From Pelomyxa schiedti (Eukaryota > Evosea > Pelobiontida > Pelomyxidae): 24,048 nt of DNA. The translations under genes were made by a program, and so were the position numbers. The stretch is from assembly GCA_020536535.1 (NCBI GenBank), contig JAHLWZ010000597.1, positions 786 to 24,833 on the forward strand, written 5' to 3'. The notes under the pieces were generated by a model, which searched no databases, had not been told where the DNA came from, and worked only from the letters and a program-made list of their open reading frames with translations. Positions 1 to 8,345 of the stretch are shown here, piece by piece. Within the stretch, counting starts at the first letter, position 1. Every line of letters starts with the position of its first letter.

Positions 1-90
1 GGCACCCATAGCCAGAAATACCAACTGAAACCGAAACCAACGTCCGCTTCGAGGCTTTCTAACTCATAGTACCCAGCAAAAAATTAAGTG
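1..90. other. left-edge sequence, no firm gene
   Basis: Apart from the A6 run at 78-83, which serves the tRNA-Thr on the other strand, nothing definite is visible. The first forward frame is open from base 1 to a TAG at 67-69 and could be the last 22 codons of an upstream exon, but 66 nt is too short to judge. Confidence 0.2.
78..83 (-). terminator. Pol III T-run terminator of tRNA-Thr
   Basis: Six consecutive A on the plus strand give T6 about 8 nt downstream of the tRNA-Thr 3' end on the minus strand. A T4 or longer run is the usual RNA polymerase III stop. Confidence 0.75.
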
Positions 91-163
91 AGGCTCCAGT
101 GGGAATCGAACCCGCGATCTTCGCTTTACGAGAGCGACGCTTTGCCAACTAAGCCATGAAGCC
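91..163 (-). tRNA. tRNA-Thr (anticodon CGU)
   Basis: Read on the minus strand it folds as a 73-nt cloverleaf. The acceptor stem is GGCUUCA with UGGAGCC, the D stem GCUU/AAGC, the anticodon stem UCGCU/AGCGA and the T loop UUCGAUU. The anticodon loop CUCGUAA gives anticodon CGU, which reads the Thr codon ACG. No intron is present. The T stem has a C-A mismatch at the second pair, shared with the identical copy at 14153-14225. It is divergent from tRNA-Pro at 285. Confidence 0.96.
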
Positions 164-243
164 TTTACGCTCGGCAATTACCAGCTCAGTTCACCTAGAA
201 ATGGGACCAAGTTGGAGAGACAACACAAAACGGAACGTGAAAT

Positions 244-266
244 GGTCAATAAAAAATGCATGCCTG
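244..266 (+). promoter_or_regulatory. conserved upstream element of tRNA-Pro
   Basis: An AT-rich box followed by ATGCATGCCTG lies upstream of tRNA-Pro. The ATGCATGC core begins 29 nt before the tRNA start, and the same box is at the same spacing before the second tRNA-Pro (14285-14306), although the rest of the spacer differs. A TATA-like position for Pol III is suggested; tRNA genes usually rely on internal A and B boxes, so this is inference from conservation. Confidence 0.5.
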
Positions 267-284
267 TAAAGTGGGCTGTGCCAA

Positions 285-355
285 GGCTCTGTTGTTTAGT
301 GGCAGAATACTTGTTTAGGGTACAAGTGGCCCCGGTTCGATTCCGGGCAGAGCCC
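285..355 (+). tRNA. tRNA-Pro (anticodon AGG)
   Basis: A 71-nt cloverleaf: acceptor GGCUCUG/CAGAGCC, anticodon stem CUUGU/ACAAG with loop UUAGGGU (anticodon AGG, reading CCU and, after A34 to inosine editing, CCC), T stem CCCGG/CCGGG with loop UUCGAUU. G37 after the anticodon is typical of tRNA-Pro. The D stem is weak, with two G-U pairs. No intron. The sequence is identical to the copy at 14325-14395. Confidence 0.96.
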
Positions 356-362
356 AATAAAC

Positions 363-371
363 TTTTTTTTT
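363..371 (+). terminator. Pol III T-run terminator of tRNA-Pro
   Basis: A run of nine T starts 7 nt after the tRNA-Pro 3' end, a standard RNA polymerase III termination signal. Confidence 0.8.
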
Positions 372-493
372 ATTTTCTTGCGTTGTCTTGGCTTTTTGGG
401 GGCTCCCCAAAAGACATGTGCATTCTTTCAGTGCGTCGCAAACAGGTTTTTTGTCCCATCTTGCGAGTATTTTTCTGATATTTGTGTAAAGGG

Positions 494-2414
494 ATGCGTA
501 TTTCCTACAGGGTAACGGTTGTGGTGTGGTTGTGTATCTTATGGGGCTGCGCCTGGGCACAGTGGTGCACAGAGCCAGCCATTGTACAACATTACTGGAC
601 GGGCATTTATGGGCACTTCGAGACCACACAGTACGGCTCTTTAAATGACAATGACAATGACACCTACACCGGGCTCTGCGGCTCGTCTCAGCTCCCCGGT
701 AAAAAACGCGTTGCAAACAAAAAAAAACCAACAACACCGACGCGTCCGGCAAAGTAAACTTTTTTTTTTGCCTAACGATAAATGACCGGCAGATGCGTGG
801 TACACGTTCCAGCCAACTGTTTCTGGTCAACTTGTTGCTTCTACTTGTGGAACCACTTGGGATACTGTAATCGAGGTTTGTTTGTTTGTTTGTTTGTTTG
901 TTTGTTTGTTTGTTTGTTTGTTTGTTTGTTTGTTTGTTTGTTTGTTTGCTTTTCCTGTTCTCCCACACAAATGGCCTATCTGTTCCTTATCTTGGGCAAT
1001 TGTCCACACAACAGGTGCAGGGCGGCACTACATGCAGCGGGCGTGTCTGCGAGGCGACGGATGACGATGGTTGCGCTTATGCTTCCATTGTCACTCTGTC
1101 TGCCAGCGCATATACGTTCTACAACATACGGATACGCCCGTGGGCGTACTATTCTACAACGGCCCATTTTATGTTCACTCTTGAGTTTACTCCTGCAGGA
1201 GTTCAATCAACATCCGAGTCGTCTTCAAGCTCACACAATACTCAACATAGTAATGAGAGTGATGATGAGTGTAAGCTTCGTTCCTGTCCCTTCAATTCAT
1301 CTTACCACTATTTTATGCGCAAAGTCTGCCCGGACCGGGTCTTTATTTGGGATGAGGGGTCTTCAACTTACTACTTGACATCAGGCAATGATGTTAACAC
1401 TGGTGATTGCTGGGATGACGAATTGATCTTTGAGTACGGTGAGACAATTGCAATTATAATTAATTCCGGAATAACAAAACAATAAGTAACTCTCACACAG
1501 GCATGTGGTTTGAGTTTTTTACTGATGACTCTTCAAAACTCTCGATATGTTCCGACTGGCCAATCACCCTCATTGTAAGAAGAAACCTCAGAGTAGAGAT
1601 CTTCTAATGATTTTTTATAGTTCGTCAGAAATTTATGTGAGAGCTCTTCTACGCCATACTGCTATTATACAGCTTCAAGCAACTGGAAAGGTTGGGATGA
1701 TTGCGAATACCAAATTGAAGTTGACGTGGGCTCAAATTATGATTGGAATCTCAGATTCTTAGTCAAATCGTAATGAGTCCCTATTTTTTTTTACCTTAAA
1801 AAATGACTCTTGTAAAGGCAGCATACTGATACGATAACTGTGAGTACATATACATATGAGTGGTCATCCTCCCATGAATGGTACCACTTTCCATGTAATG
1901 TCTCAAATTATTTCCGAACCGCATTTTAACTTTTCTCAGTCTGGCTTGTGGTTCTGGCCTTCAGTCTCCTGTTCTTAAGTCTTGGATTATTCTGTTTGCT
2001 TGGGGCTTACTGCTGCCACAAAAGAATCGCAAATAGGAGGTAGCCACCCATCCTACTTTTCCATTTTTTTGTTAATATATTGGAAGGAGGGAGCAATTCC
2101 AACACCTGGATGTCCAGAATGACCTGGTTGAAATTCCTTACATAAACAGACAACCGGCCTCAACAGAGACTACTCAGCCTTACAATTTAAGTCCCTCCGT
2201 GATAGCACCTCCCAGTGTGGAACCGTATGTGAACCTTCAGTTGCTTTTCAATTTCCCTCACACACTTCACAGACCATTCACACCTTTGTATGGATATGTT
2301 TCGTTCTTTCAACAACAACAACAGCAGCTTATCGTTCCCCCAACACAACCACCACCCCAATTGTATCCCACGATTACTCTGCCATCTCTCACCCCAACAA
2401 CCAGCAACAATTGA
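494..2414 (+). CDS. type I membrane receptor-like protein, Q/P-rich tail
   Basis: Hand-assembled eight-exon gene, 479 aa: exons 494-698, 793-875, 1015-1438, 1501-1574, 1621-1769, 1818-1894, 1940-2039, 2087-2414. Every junction is GT/AG and keeps frame, and the last four introns are 45-48 nt. The start is the first ATG before a clear signal peptide (residues 1-22, ending CAWA). The ectodomain has two Cys-containing beta-rich parts, with WYTFQPTVSG...STCGTTWDTVIEV in the first and WFEFFTDD...CESS in the second, resembling pre-peptidase C-terminal-like sandwich domains (tentative). One TM helix, about residues 338-361, is followed by CCHKRIANRR, a stop-transfer signal. The cytosolic tail of about 115 aa is rich in Pro, Gln and Thr, with a Q5 run and PPTQPPPQ. 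Ligand and partner are unknown. Failure to splice at 1770 would give a TAA after two codons and a soluble 312-aa form. Confidence 0.8.
876..948 (+). repeat. (GTTT)n microsatellite in intron 2 of the receptor gene
   Basis: Eighteen perfect GTTT units begin exactly at the exon 2/intron 2 boundary, so the splice donor GTTTGT is itself the first repeat unit. The rest of intron 2 (949-1014) is ordinary and ends in a CAACAG acceptor. Confidence 0.9.
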
Positions 2415-2461
2415 GCTACCCTTTGTATTTTTTTTTGGCAAGTTCGAAAAGTTTTATTTTA

Positions 2462-2576
2462 TGGCATCAAGGCAAAGTCCAAACACCCACTAGGCCATGA
2501 ATATCAGGGGGAGTAAGGCACAGCACAACAAACACCAGAGGGTGCATCTATCACCTTCAGTTGTTGTTCCTCCACA
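2462..2576 (-). pseudogene. C-terminal fragment of the tandem paralogue family
   Basis: This stretch closely matches the 3' end and stop region of the gene at 5581-6957 (about 5578-5672). On the minus strand it reads VEEQQLKVIDAPSGV, against VEEQQMKVIDASSGV in the intact gene. One extra T after GGTGTT shifts the frame, and a stop follows soon after. Upstream sequence is not homologous, so only the tail survives. It is probably debris of a sixth family member and unlikely to be expressed as protein. Confidence 0.75.
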
Positions 2577-2611
2577 CTTGTCTGAGAACGATTCACCAAA
2601 TTTCTTGTCGA

Positions 2612-2634
2612 AAAGTGCGCCAACGGCGCACTTT
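2612..2634. repeat. perfect 10-bp inverted repeat (hairpin)
   Basis: AAAGTGCGCC and GGCGCACTTT are separated by AAC, giving a perfect 10-bp stem with a 3-nt loop. A third copy, AAGTGCGCCA, occurs directly repeated at 2666-2675. The hairpin sits between two paralogue fragments of opposite orientation. Confidence 0.85.
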
Positions 2635-2696
2635 GTGTTTCGAAGAGGACTTTTCACGTGACCCGAAGTGCGCCACACCGTGTCGTCAATGGGGGG

Positions 2697-2778
2697 GCGA
2701 ATTCCTTTACCAAATTTGGGACTGCAGTGGTGCTGTGACATCGATGGTGATGAGTGTGCCTGACGAACGCGACCCTGA
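2697..2778 (+). pseudogene. inverted internal fragment of the tandem paralogue family
   Basis: The plus strand encodes EFLYQIWDCSGAVTSMVM, nearly identical to the minus-strand coding sequence around 5720-5803 (EFLYQIWDCSGAVTSMVA). The following VPDERDP resembles APDKRDP of the gene at 7132-8298. All intact members are on the minus strand, so this piece is inverted relative to them and to the neighbouring fragment at 2462-2576. It stops 8 bp before the 3' end of the gene at 2787. No start, splice context or other domain supports it as a gene. Confidence 0.75.
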
Positions 2779-2786
2779 CGAGTTCA

Positions 2787-3995
2787 TCAGTCACAAAGCA
2801 AGTGAAGATGGCGGACAGGAAAGAAATGTGGAGCAGACACAGTCAGAATGTTGGTGTGAGTGATTGGATCAACGAGTGTGACTTCAAAGCTTCCAACCCT
2901 CACCACAGTCAGATTCCTCGAGGAGTTCTTGAGCTTATAGTATGACTCTCCAGGATCACCATGGTGCTGTGGCCACACCTGTATCGCTTCAGTGCTGCGT
3001 GCATCGCCGTAGCCATTCACACACACAAAGACCTTTCCCTCCCACGACCACATGGATGGGTGAGATCCGGGAGCCGAATGTTGCAGGTTACACTCACACT
3101 CAACAAAGCACATGAACTTGGATGCGTGGGAAGCGGCAAGGTCAACGAGGAGCAGCTCAGTTTGGAACTGCAGGATTGCAAGGGTGTTATCGTCAACCAT
3201 TGCAGCTGCATCACTGTTGATGTCCAGCTGGAATGTGACCATGTTGTTGTTATTATTGTCACTGGTAGCCATTTTGTTGTTTGATGCTGTTTTGGCACTT
3301 TTAATTGATAATTCCAAAGAAGGTATATCCAACTTCCACAACAGCATGCTTCTCACTTTGAGCACGATGAGCCAGTTTGATCTATAAAGCACTTTGTCAT
3401 TTGGGCCAACCCATGCTCCCATAATGGGCCAGCGAAACAATCCACTGCTCTCCTGGCCAGAGTCAATGTCAACCAACACCACATTTCCATCCTCACCGTC
3501 GTAATCGCTGTTGTGAGTCTCAATGCCATTTCCACAGAATTCACAGCAATCACTGATGATGGGACCATGCACAACGAGGAACATTCCAGCGGCCACACCT
3601 AGTGCCTCACACTCACACATCAACGCCACAGCCCTGTGTGACACAACGCCAAGAGTGTGAGTGACCCAGACACTCACAACAATGGAGGTTGCCTGGCCCA
3701 GTTCCCCTCTTCCTGCCTGGTCGTTATCGCTGGCAGGGATTATGGGATCCCCGGGGCCGGCGGATGTGTCGCGACCGACGCTGAAGAGGATGCGTCGATT
3801 CGGTTGCATGACCCAGTCTCGACCAATGAGGGACAACAACGGTGGGGTGAGCGACGACACGTCGGAAGCGGCACCGCACCGTCCCACAATTACACCTGCG
3901 CCGAGGGCAACAAACTGACCCAGCGCATCGAGGTACACACTGCCGGGCAAACGACTGAGGAGGAGCGCATCTTTAAATGGCCGTCGTTGCATCAT
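2787..3995 (-). CDS. tandem paralogue family protein 1, unknown function
   Basis: Single-exon gene of 402 aa starting at MMQRRPF; the frame is open further upstream but only with a GTG. Divergent member of the minus-strand array: it keeps an N-terminal VGRCGAA where others have HPRCGSR, and a C-terminal FEVTLVDPITHT aligning with the KVIDASSG-type end of its relatives. The middle is hydrophobic and beta-rich, with short recurring stretches (LLLVDLAASH, MGAWVGPN) that could form a propeller, and an N5 run lies near the centre. No catalytic motif, signal peptide or TM helix is recognised. Its stop lies next to the rearranged fragments at 2462-2778. Function not known. Confidence 0.75.
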   Translation of the reverse strand: MMQRRPFKDALLLSRLPGSVYLDALGQFVALGAGVIVGRCGAASDVSSLTPPLLSLIGRDWVMQPNRRILFSVGRDTSAGPGDPIIPASDNDQAGRGELGQATSIVVSVWVTHTLGVVSHRAVALMCECEALGVAAGMFLVVHGPIISDCCEFCGNGIETHNSDYDGEDGNVVLVDIDSGQESSGLFRWPIMGAWVGPNDKVLYRSNWLIVLKVRSMLLWKLDIPSLELSIKSAKTASNNKMATSDNNNNNMVTFQLDINSDAAAMVDDNTLAILQFQTELLLVDLAASHASKFMCFVECECNLQHSAPGSHPSMWSWEGKVFVCVNGYGDARSTEAIQVWPQHHGDPGESYYKLKNSSRNLTVVRVGSFEVTLVDPITHTNILTVSAPHFFPVRHLHLLCD

Positions 3996-4119
3996 CAAAG
4001 TCGCACGAAACGTATAAAATGGTTCGTGCTCACCGTTGGCATCTTGGGTTGAAGGCCATTTCACAGACCCTGCAGATGGAATTCGTTGTAAAATTCGTAT
4101 TTTTTGGACAGAAGAATGT

Positions 4120-5382
4120 TTAATTCATTCTCAGGAACAAGAAGGGAGATTCTGTGTTGGAATGGGGGAGGAATGGTTGGCGCAACAGCCAAGTGCCAGT
4201 GACTGCATCAACAAGGTCAAAGCACCCCTCCTGTTGCATCATCAATGCAATGAAGCCATTCCCGCACTTGAACTCCCCATCGAGGGTGAAGATCCTGACT
4301 GGTCTCTCAAACTCATCAGTTGAGAAAACACTCAGTGTGTTGTTGGTGATGTCCTCTTCTGCAAAGTGTGTGGAATCCACCTTGTGTATCACCCAGTTTG
4401 AGCAAGTGTGCAAGACTTTGAGTGGACGAAGTGACCTGAGGCCAACCACAGGGGTTCCAGGGTCGCTCTTTTTTCTCTCATTCATTGGCACAATCAACTT
4501 GTGGTCTTTGGAGTGGAAAACCATGCCTTTAATGGTGCCAAATGCAGGGACCGAGTCCGTGACCACAAGTTGGCCTGAGTCATAACTCTTTTCCAAGTCA
4601 ACACAGAGCATATGAAATCTGCGGTGGCTGTCTTCAATCCTTATCAACAGTGCCGCTTCGTTGTCGTTGATCATATCCACCAACTGTATCTCCCCTGTCA
4701 CGTACACGCCTTTAGTCACTCCTCCTCCTCCATGCAACAACAATCCAAGTGGCCGTATCAAGATCGTATGTGCACTGTAATCGAACAGTTTGCACAGAAC
4801 AGCCCAGTTCCTCCCCTTGCGAACATCGAGGTACCCACGGGGGATGTTGCCACTCACCACCTCCTCGACCGCCGTCATCTCCACAGGGTCCACGACTTCG
4901 ATGTTGGACCTGGCCCCGATCGGCAGGCCGCAGCCGACGCCGACCCACTCGAACACCCCCTCGATGTGCGTGATCCCGCACCACCCCCGCAGCCCCACCA
5001 CGCCCAGCGTCAGCGACACGCCAACGACCACCACGTTTGTCTCTGCGTGGGTGTTGGCGGCAGCGGCGGCGGCGGGGGCGGCGGAGGAGGAGGAGGCCAC
5101 CAAGTGGCGGCCGCTGATGAGGAGCTGCCTGTCCACGTGCATGACGAGCCTCTGGCCGATGTCGCAGGCGAGGACGGCGTGGGGCACGAGGGACGCGGGG
5201 CAGCCGCGGGCGCCGCAGCGAGGCACCACGACGCAGGCGAGCAGCGCGGCGAGCTGGTCGCGTGCCCACAGCACGTGATGGGGCGCCGCGAGTGTCCCAC
5301 GCACGGCAACCCGCTGTGGCTGTGGTGGTGCCGGTTGTGGTTGCTGTTGTTGTCGAGGTAGTGGTGGTTCCTCCTTGTTCAT
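4120..5382 (-). CDS. tandem paralogue family protein 2, unknown function
   Basis: Single-exon, 420 aa, with ATG at 5382. It begins with a Q/P-rich leader (QQQQPQPAPPQPQ), then DQLAALLACVVVPRCGARG, the family N-terminal block (PRCGAR at residues 54-59). A Ser/Ala run (SSSSAAPAAAAAA), encoded by very GC-rich DNA at about 5050-5100, precedes the middle region. The second half is less GC-rich and beta-like, ending FDLVDAVTGTWLLRQPFLP, which aligns with the C-terminal block of the other members. Closest in layout to the gene at 2787. No enzyme motif is visible; function unknown. Confidence 0.75.
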   Translation of the reverse strand: MNKEEPPLPRQQQQPQPAPPQPQRVAVRGTLAAPHHVLWARDQLAALLACVVVPRCGARGCPASLVPHAVLACDIGQRLVMHVDRQLLISGRHLVASSSSAAPAAAAAANTHAETNVVVVGVSLTLGVVGLRGWCGITHIEGVFEWVGVGCGLPIGARSNIEVVDPVEMTAVEEVVSGNIPRGYLDVRKGRNWAVLCKLFDYSAHTILIRPLGLLLHGGGGVTKGVYVTGEIQLVDMINDNEAALLIRIEDSHRRFHMLCVDLEKSYDSGQLVVTDSVPAFGTIKGMVFHSKDHKLIVPMNERKKSDPGTPVVGLRSLRPLKVLHTCSNWVIHKVDSTHFAEEDITNNTLSVFSTDEFERPVRIFTLDGEFKCGNGFIALMMQQEGCFDLVDAVTGTWLLRQPFLPHSNTESPFLFLRMN

Positions 5383-5580
5383 TGTTGTTTGGTTATGCCG
5401 AAATTGTGGAGCTCGCCAGAGTTAGAAGTGATCGGAACCTTTTGATCGTGAAGGCTCTGTAACCTCTCTCACCCGTGAACAAACACCAACAGGGGAGGCT
5501 GTGAAAAAACCAAAAAAGTGCACATGGAAACTTTAATGCTTTTACTTTGACTTAAGCCTGGTATTGTTGTTTTGCTGGCA

Positions 5581-6957
5581 TCAAGGCAAAGTCCAAACAC
5601 CATCAAGAACAGCATGGCACAGCACAACAACACCAGAGGATGCATCAATCACTTTCATTTGTTGTTCCTCCACAGTGAAAAGGAACCCTGACTCTGCTGC
5701 GGCAACACAATGGAGGTACACATCGCCGTTGACAGGCACACTCGCCACCATCGATGTCACTGCGCCACTGCAATCCCAAATTTGGTAAAGGAATTCGCAA
5801 TCCTCACGGGAATTGAAGCTGAGACAGAACTGCGAGTCACTCACACGATACAGGCTCTGTATGCCTGCCCTCCCATCAATCAGAACTCTCATGGTGCCAG
5901 TTTTTTCCTCCACCTCAATGACTTCACATGTTGGGCGGTGACGTGCCCGTGTGGGCACCCTGCTAAACACAATGAAACAGTGTGATCCACTCTTTCTCTT
6001 CAGTGGAAGCACTGAAACTAAACTTGAGTGTGCTGTTAAGCCGCACCTGGTCTCACTCACAACCACCTGGCTCTTGGATTTGTATGCACCCTCAACATCA
6101 AACAAGATCAACCTGGTTTCGACTGGATCATTCCTAAACATGATTCCACTCCCCCAATTCTTCCTCAACACCACAGCAAGCATCTCACTCGAATTGGACT
6201 TGGAAAAAGACAGCAGCTTCACATAGTAATCAGCAGCACTGCACTCCCCAGATAGCGGAACCACAACCCTGTCAGGATCAGGCTGGGCAGCAGTATCCCC
6301 CGTCACGCTCATGATCACAACGCCAACCATTCCCCCGCACCTGTCCCTCACCAGCGCGTCACCGTCGCCACTCTCGCCCTCGCACTCAGCCACGCTCCCA
6401 ACGAACCACCTCCAGTTCCCCTCACATGCAACATAGTACCCCACAACGTCCTCCGCCTGCCACAGCAGCCACTCTCTGGCCTCACCGTCCCCTCTCGCGG
6501 TTGCCCCGCCACCGCCACCACAGTCATGGAGCGTCACACTGAAGCCCGGCGCCGGCGCCCCCCTTCGCGTCTCACCAACCCACCGAGTGGGGCTCACCCA
6601 CCACGCCGCGCCGCCGCCCTGGTTCGCGGCGCCCCCCTTCGCGTGCGGCCTGGGCTCTCTCGTGAGCCGCAGCAGCAGGGGAGACACTGAGAACGTGGTG
6701 AGCTGGTGGCTGACAATCTCCCTGAAGACGAAGTTTGTGGCGGTCTCGGTGACGAAGGACCAGAGGAGCCTGGCGACGAGCGAGCCGTCGGCGGAGAGGG
6801 CGGCCCTGGCTCCTGGAGTGAGCCGCGAACCGCACCGCGGGTGGCCGCCGAACACCAACGCGGCGATAGGGTCGGTGGGCCGACCCCCCCACGCACCAAC
6901 AGTTGAGCCACGACACCCATTAGGGGGAGTAGATATGTCGTCGTTGGTTTGCATCAT
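5581..6957 (-). CDS. tandem paralogue family protein 3, unknown function
   Basis: Single-exon, 458 aa (457 if the second of two adjacent ATGs is used, which matches the MQ start of later members). Blocks shared with the genes at 7132 and 8346: HPRCGSRLTPGA (residues 39-50), LLWSFVTETATNFVF (about 65-79), CGGMVGVVIMSV, DPDRVVVPLSGEC, YYVKLLSFS, YRVSDSQFCLSF and LYQIWDCSGAVTSM, ending VIDASSGVVV. The IWDC motif and the spacing of beta stretches hint at a WD/propeller-like fold, but canonical WD repeats are not evident. The N-terminal half is strongly GC-rich and Gly-rich (GGGGGA). It best represents the family. Function unknown. Confidence 0.8.
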   Translation of the reverse strand: MMQTNDDISTPPNGCRGSTVGAWGGRPTDPIAALVFGGHPRCGSRLTPGARAALSADGSLVARLLWSFVTETATNFVFREIVSHQLTTFSVSPLLLRLTREPRPHAKGGAANQGGGAAWWVSPTRWVGETRRGAPAPGFSVTLHDCGGGGGATARGDGEAREWLLWQAEDVVGYYVACEGNWRWFVGSVAECEGESGDGDALVRDRCGGMVGVVIMSVTGDTAAQPDPDRVVVPLSGECSAADYYVKLLSFSKSNSSEMLAVVLRKNWGSGIMFRNDPVETRLILFDVEGAYKSKSQVVVSETRCGLTAHSSLVSVLPLKRKSGSHCFIVFSRVPTRARHRPTCEVIEVEEKTGTMRVLIDGRAGIQSLYRVSDSQFCLSFNSREDCEFLYQIWDCSGAVTSMVASVPVNGDVYLHCVAAAESGFLFTVEEQQMKVIDASSGVVVLCHAVLDGVWTLP

Positions 6958-7108
6958 TTTTTTTCGGTTTTTTTGTGATGTCGTACAACGAAGTACAGTT
7001 CCATCTCCTTCGCGGCAAGCGTTGGATGCTAAATTTCCTTTTCAGCAGAAGGAAGGTTCTTCGCGGGGTCTCAAGGCAAAGCCCACACACCAACTACTAT
7101 TGTAGCGA

Positions 7109-7168
7109 TGCTCCCCCACAGTGAAAATGTGTCAGGGTACATTTTGGTGCTCCCCCACAGTGAAAATG
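7109..7168. repeat. 21-bp direct duplication at the 3' end of paralogue 4
   Basis: TGCTCCCCCACAGTGAAAATG occurs at 7109-7129 and again at 7148-7168 (one base longer than quoted limits if extended), 39 bp apart. Intact relatives have a single copy at this place, so the duplication accompanies the altered C-terminus of the gene starting at 8298. Confidence 0.85.
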
Positions 7169-8298
7169 GACCCTGACTCTGCAGCGACACCACAATAGTA
7201 GTTGAACAGACCAGGGTCGCGTTTGTCAGGCGCACTCATCACCATTGATGTCACAGCACCACTGCAATCCCAGATTTGGTAAAGGGAACCTCCACCATTG
7301 AAACTGAGACAGAACTGTGAGTCACTCACGCGATACAGGCTTATTATTCTTTGGTCACCCTCACTCAAAACTTTCGTGGTGCCAGTTGTTTCCTCCACCT
7401 CAATGACTTGAGATATGCCGCTTCTCGCTTTGCTTGAATACACCCTGCCAAGCACAATGAAGCAGTGTGATCCACTCTTTCTCTGCAGTGGAAGCACCGA
7501 AAGTAAATCTGTGTGTTCTGTGAATCTGAACTTGGTATCACTCACGATCACTGGACTCTTGCAGTTGTATGCACTCTCAACATCAAACAAGATCCATCTG
7601 GTCTCAATGGGATCATTCCTCGACACGATACCACTCTCCCTATTCTTCCTCAGCACCACAGCCAGCATCTCATTCGAATGGTACCTTGAAAACGACAGCA
7701 GCTTCACATAGTAATCATCGGCACAGCACTCCCCAGAGATCGGAACCACGACCCTGTCAGGATCAGGCTTGTCAGCTTCCCCCACCACGCTCACGATCAC
7801 AACGCCAACCATTCCCCCGCACCTGTCCCTCACCGTCGCACCATCACCATCACCATTCTCTCCGTCGGCGTTGGCAACAAACCACCTCCCGTTCACATCG
7901 CACGCGGCGTAGCACCCCAGGAGACCGTCCCTCGCTGCCCACAGCAAGCACCCCCCGCCGCCGCGGCCCTCGTTGTTGTCGTGGAGCACCCACCTGCAGC
8001 CGGATGGGTGGAGCGAGTGCAGGAGATCCACCCAACGGGTGGGGCTGTCCCACCACGTGGCGGCGCCGGCCATGCCCACGCCGCCCTGCGGGTGGGGCCT
8101 GGGGCCCATCATCAGGCTCTGCAGCAGGGGAGACACGGAGAAGGCGTGCGGCCTGGCCCTCGGGCGCCCGCTGGGGTCGAACAACTCCCCGAACACGAGG
8201 TTGGTGGCGGTCTCGGTGACGAAGGCCCACAGGAGCCTGGCTACGGCAGCGAGGGCGTGCCTGGCCCCTGGTGGTGTGTTGCTTCTTGTTGCTTGCAT
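7132..8298 (-). CDS. tandem paralogue family protein 4, eroded at both ends
   Basis: Single-exon, 388 aa. It is highly similar to the 458-aa neighbour from LLWAFVTETATNLVF through DPDRVVVPISGEC and YYVKLLSFS to SLYQIWDCSGAVTSMVM. The N-terminus begins MQATRSNTPPGA and passes directly to the LLW block, so the PRCG block is deleted. The C-terminus ends FTVGEHQNVP and lacks the VIDASSG block; a 21-bp duplication lies at this point, and sequence like the 3' flank of the intact gene follows. The frame is otherwise open, so it may still be translated, but it could be a recent decaying copy. Only 47 bp separate its start from the stop of the next gene. Confidence 0.7.
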   Translation of the reverse strand: MQATRSNTPPGARHALAAVARLLWAFVTETATNLVFGELFDPSGRPRARPHAFSVSPLLQSLMMGPRPHPQGGVGMAGAATWWDSPTRWVDLLHSLHPSGCRWVLHDNNEGRGGGGCLLWAARDGLLGCYAACDVNGRWFVANADGENGDGDGATVRDRCGGMVGVVIVSVVGEADKPDPDRVVVPISGECCADDYYVKLLSFSRYHSNEMLAVVLRKNRESGIVSRNDPIETRWILFDVESAYNCKSPVIVSDTKFRFTEHTDLLSVLPLQRKSGSHCFIVLGRVYSSKARSGISQVIEVEETTGTTKVLSEGDQRIISLYRVSDSQFCLSFNGGGSLYQIWDCSGAVTSMVMSAPDKRDPGLFNYYCGVAAESGSIFTVGEHQNVP

Positions 8299-8345
8299 TT
8301 TTTTTACGTGTTCTTTCTACCTGAAAGGACAAGCAACGGATGGGG

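Noticed and set aside
782-1378. Frames with repeating FVCL or KQTN peptides
   Set aside because: They are translations of the GTTT microsatellite in an intron.
3996-4064. Extended start of paralogue 1
   Set aside because: The frame is open to 4064 but only with a GTG start; the ATG pair at 3995 fits the MMQ/MQ starts of other members.
4612-5361. Long plus-strand open frame opposite paralogue 2
   Set aside because: It is antisense to a family member supported by homology; its Gly/His/Asp-rich product merely reflects the GC-rich Ala and Ser codons on the other strand.
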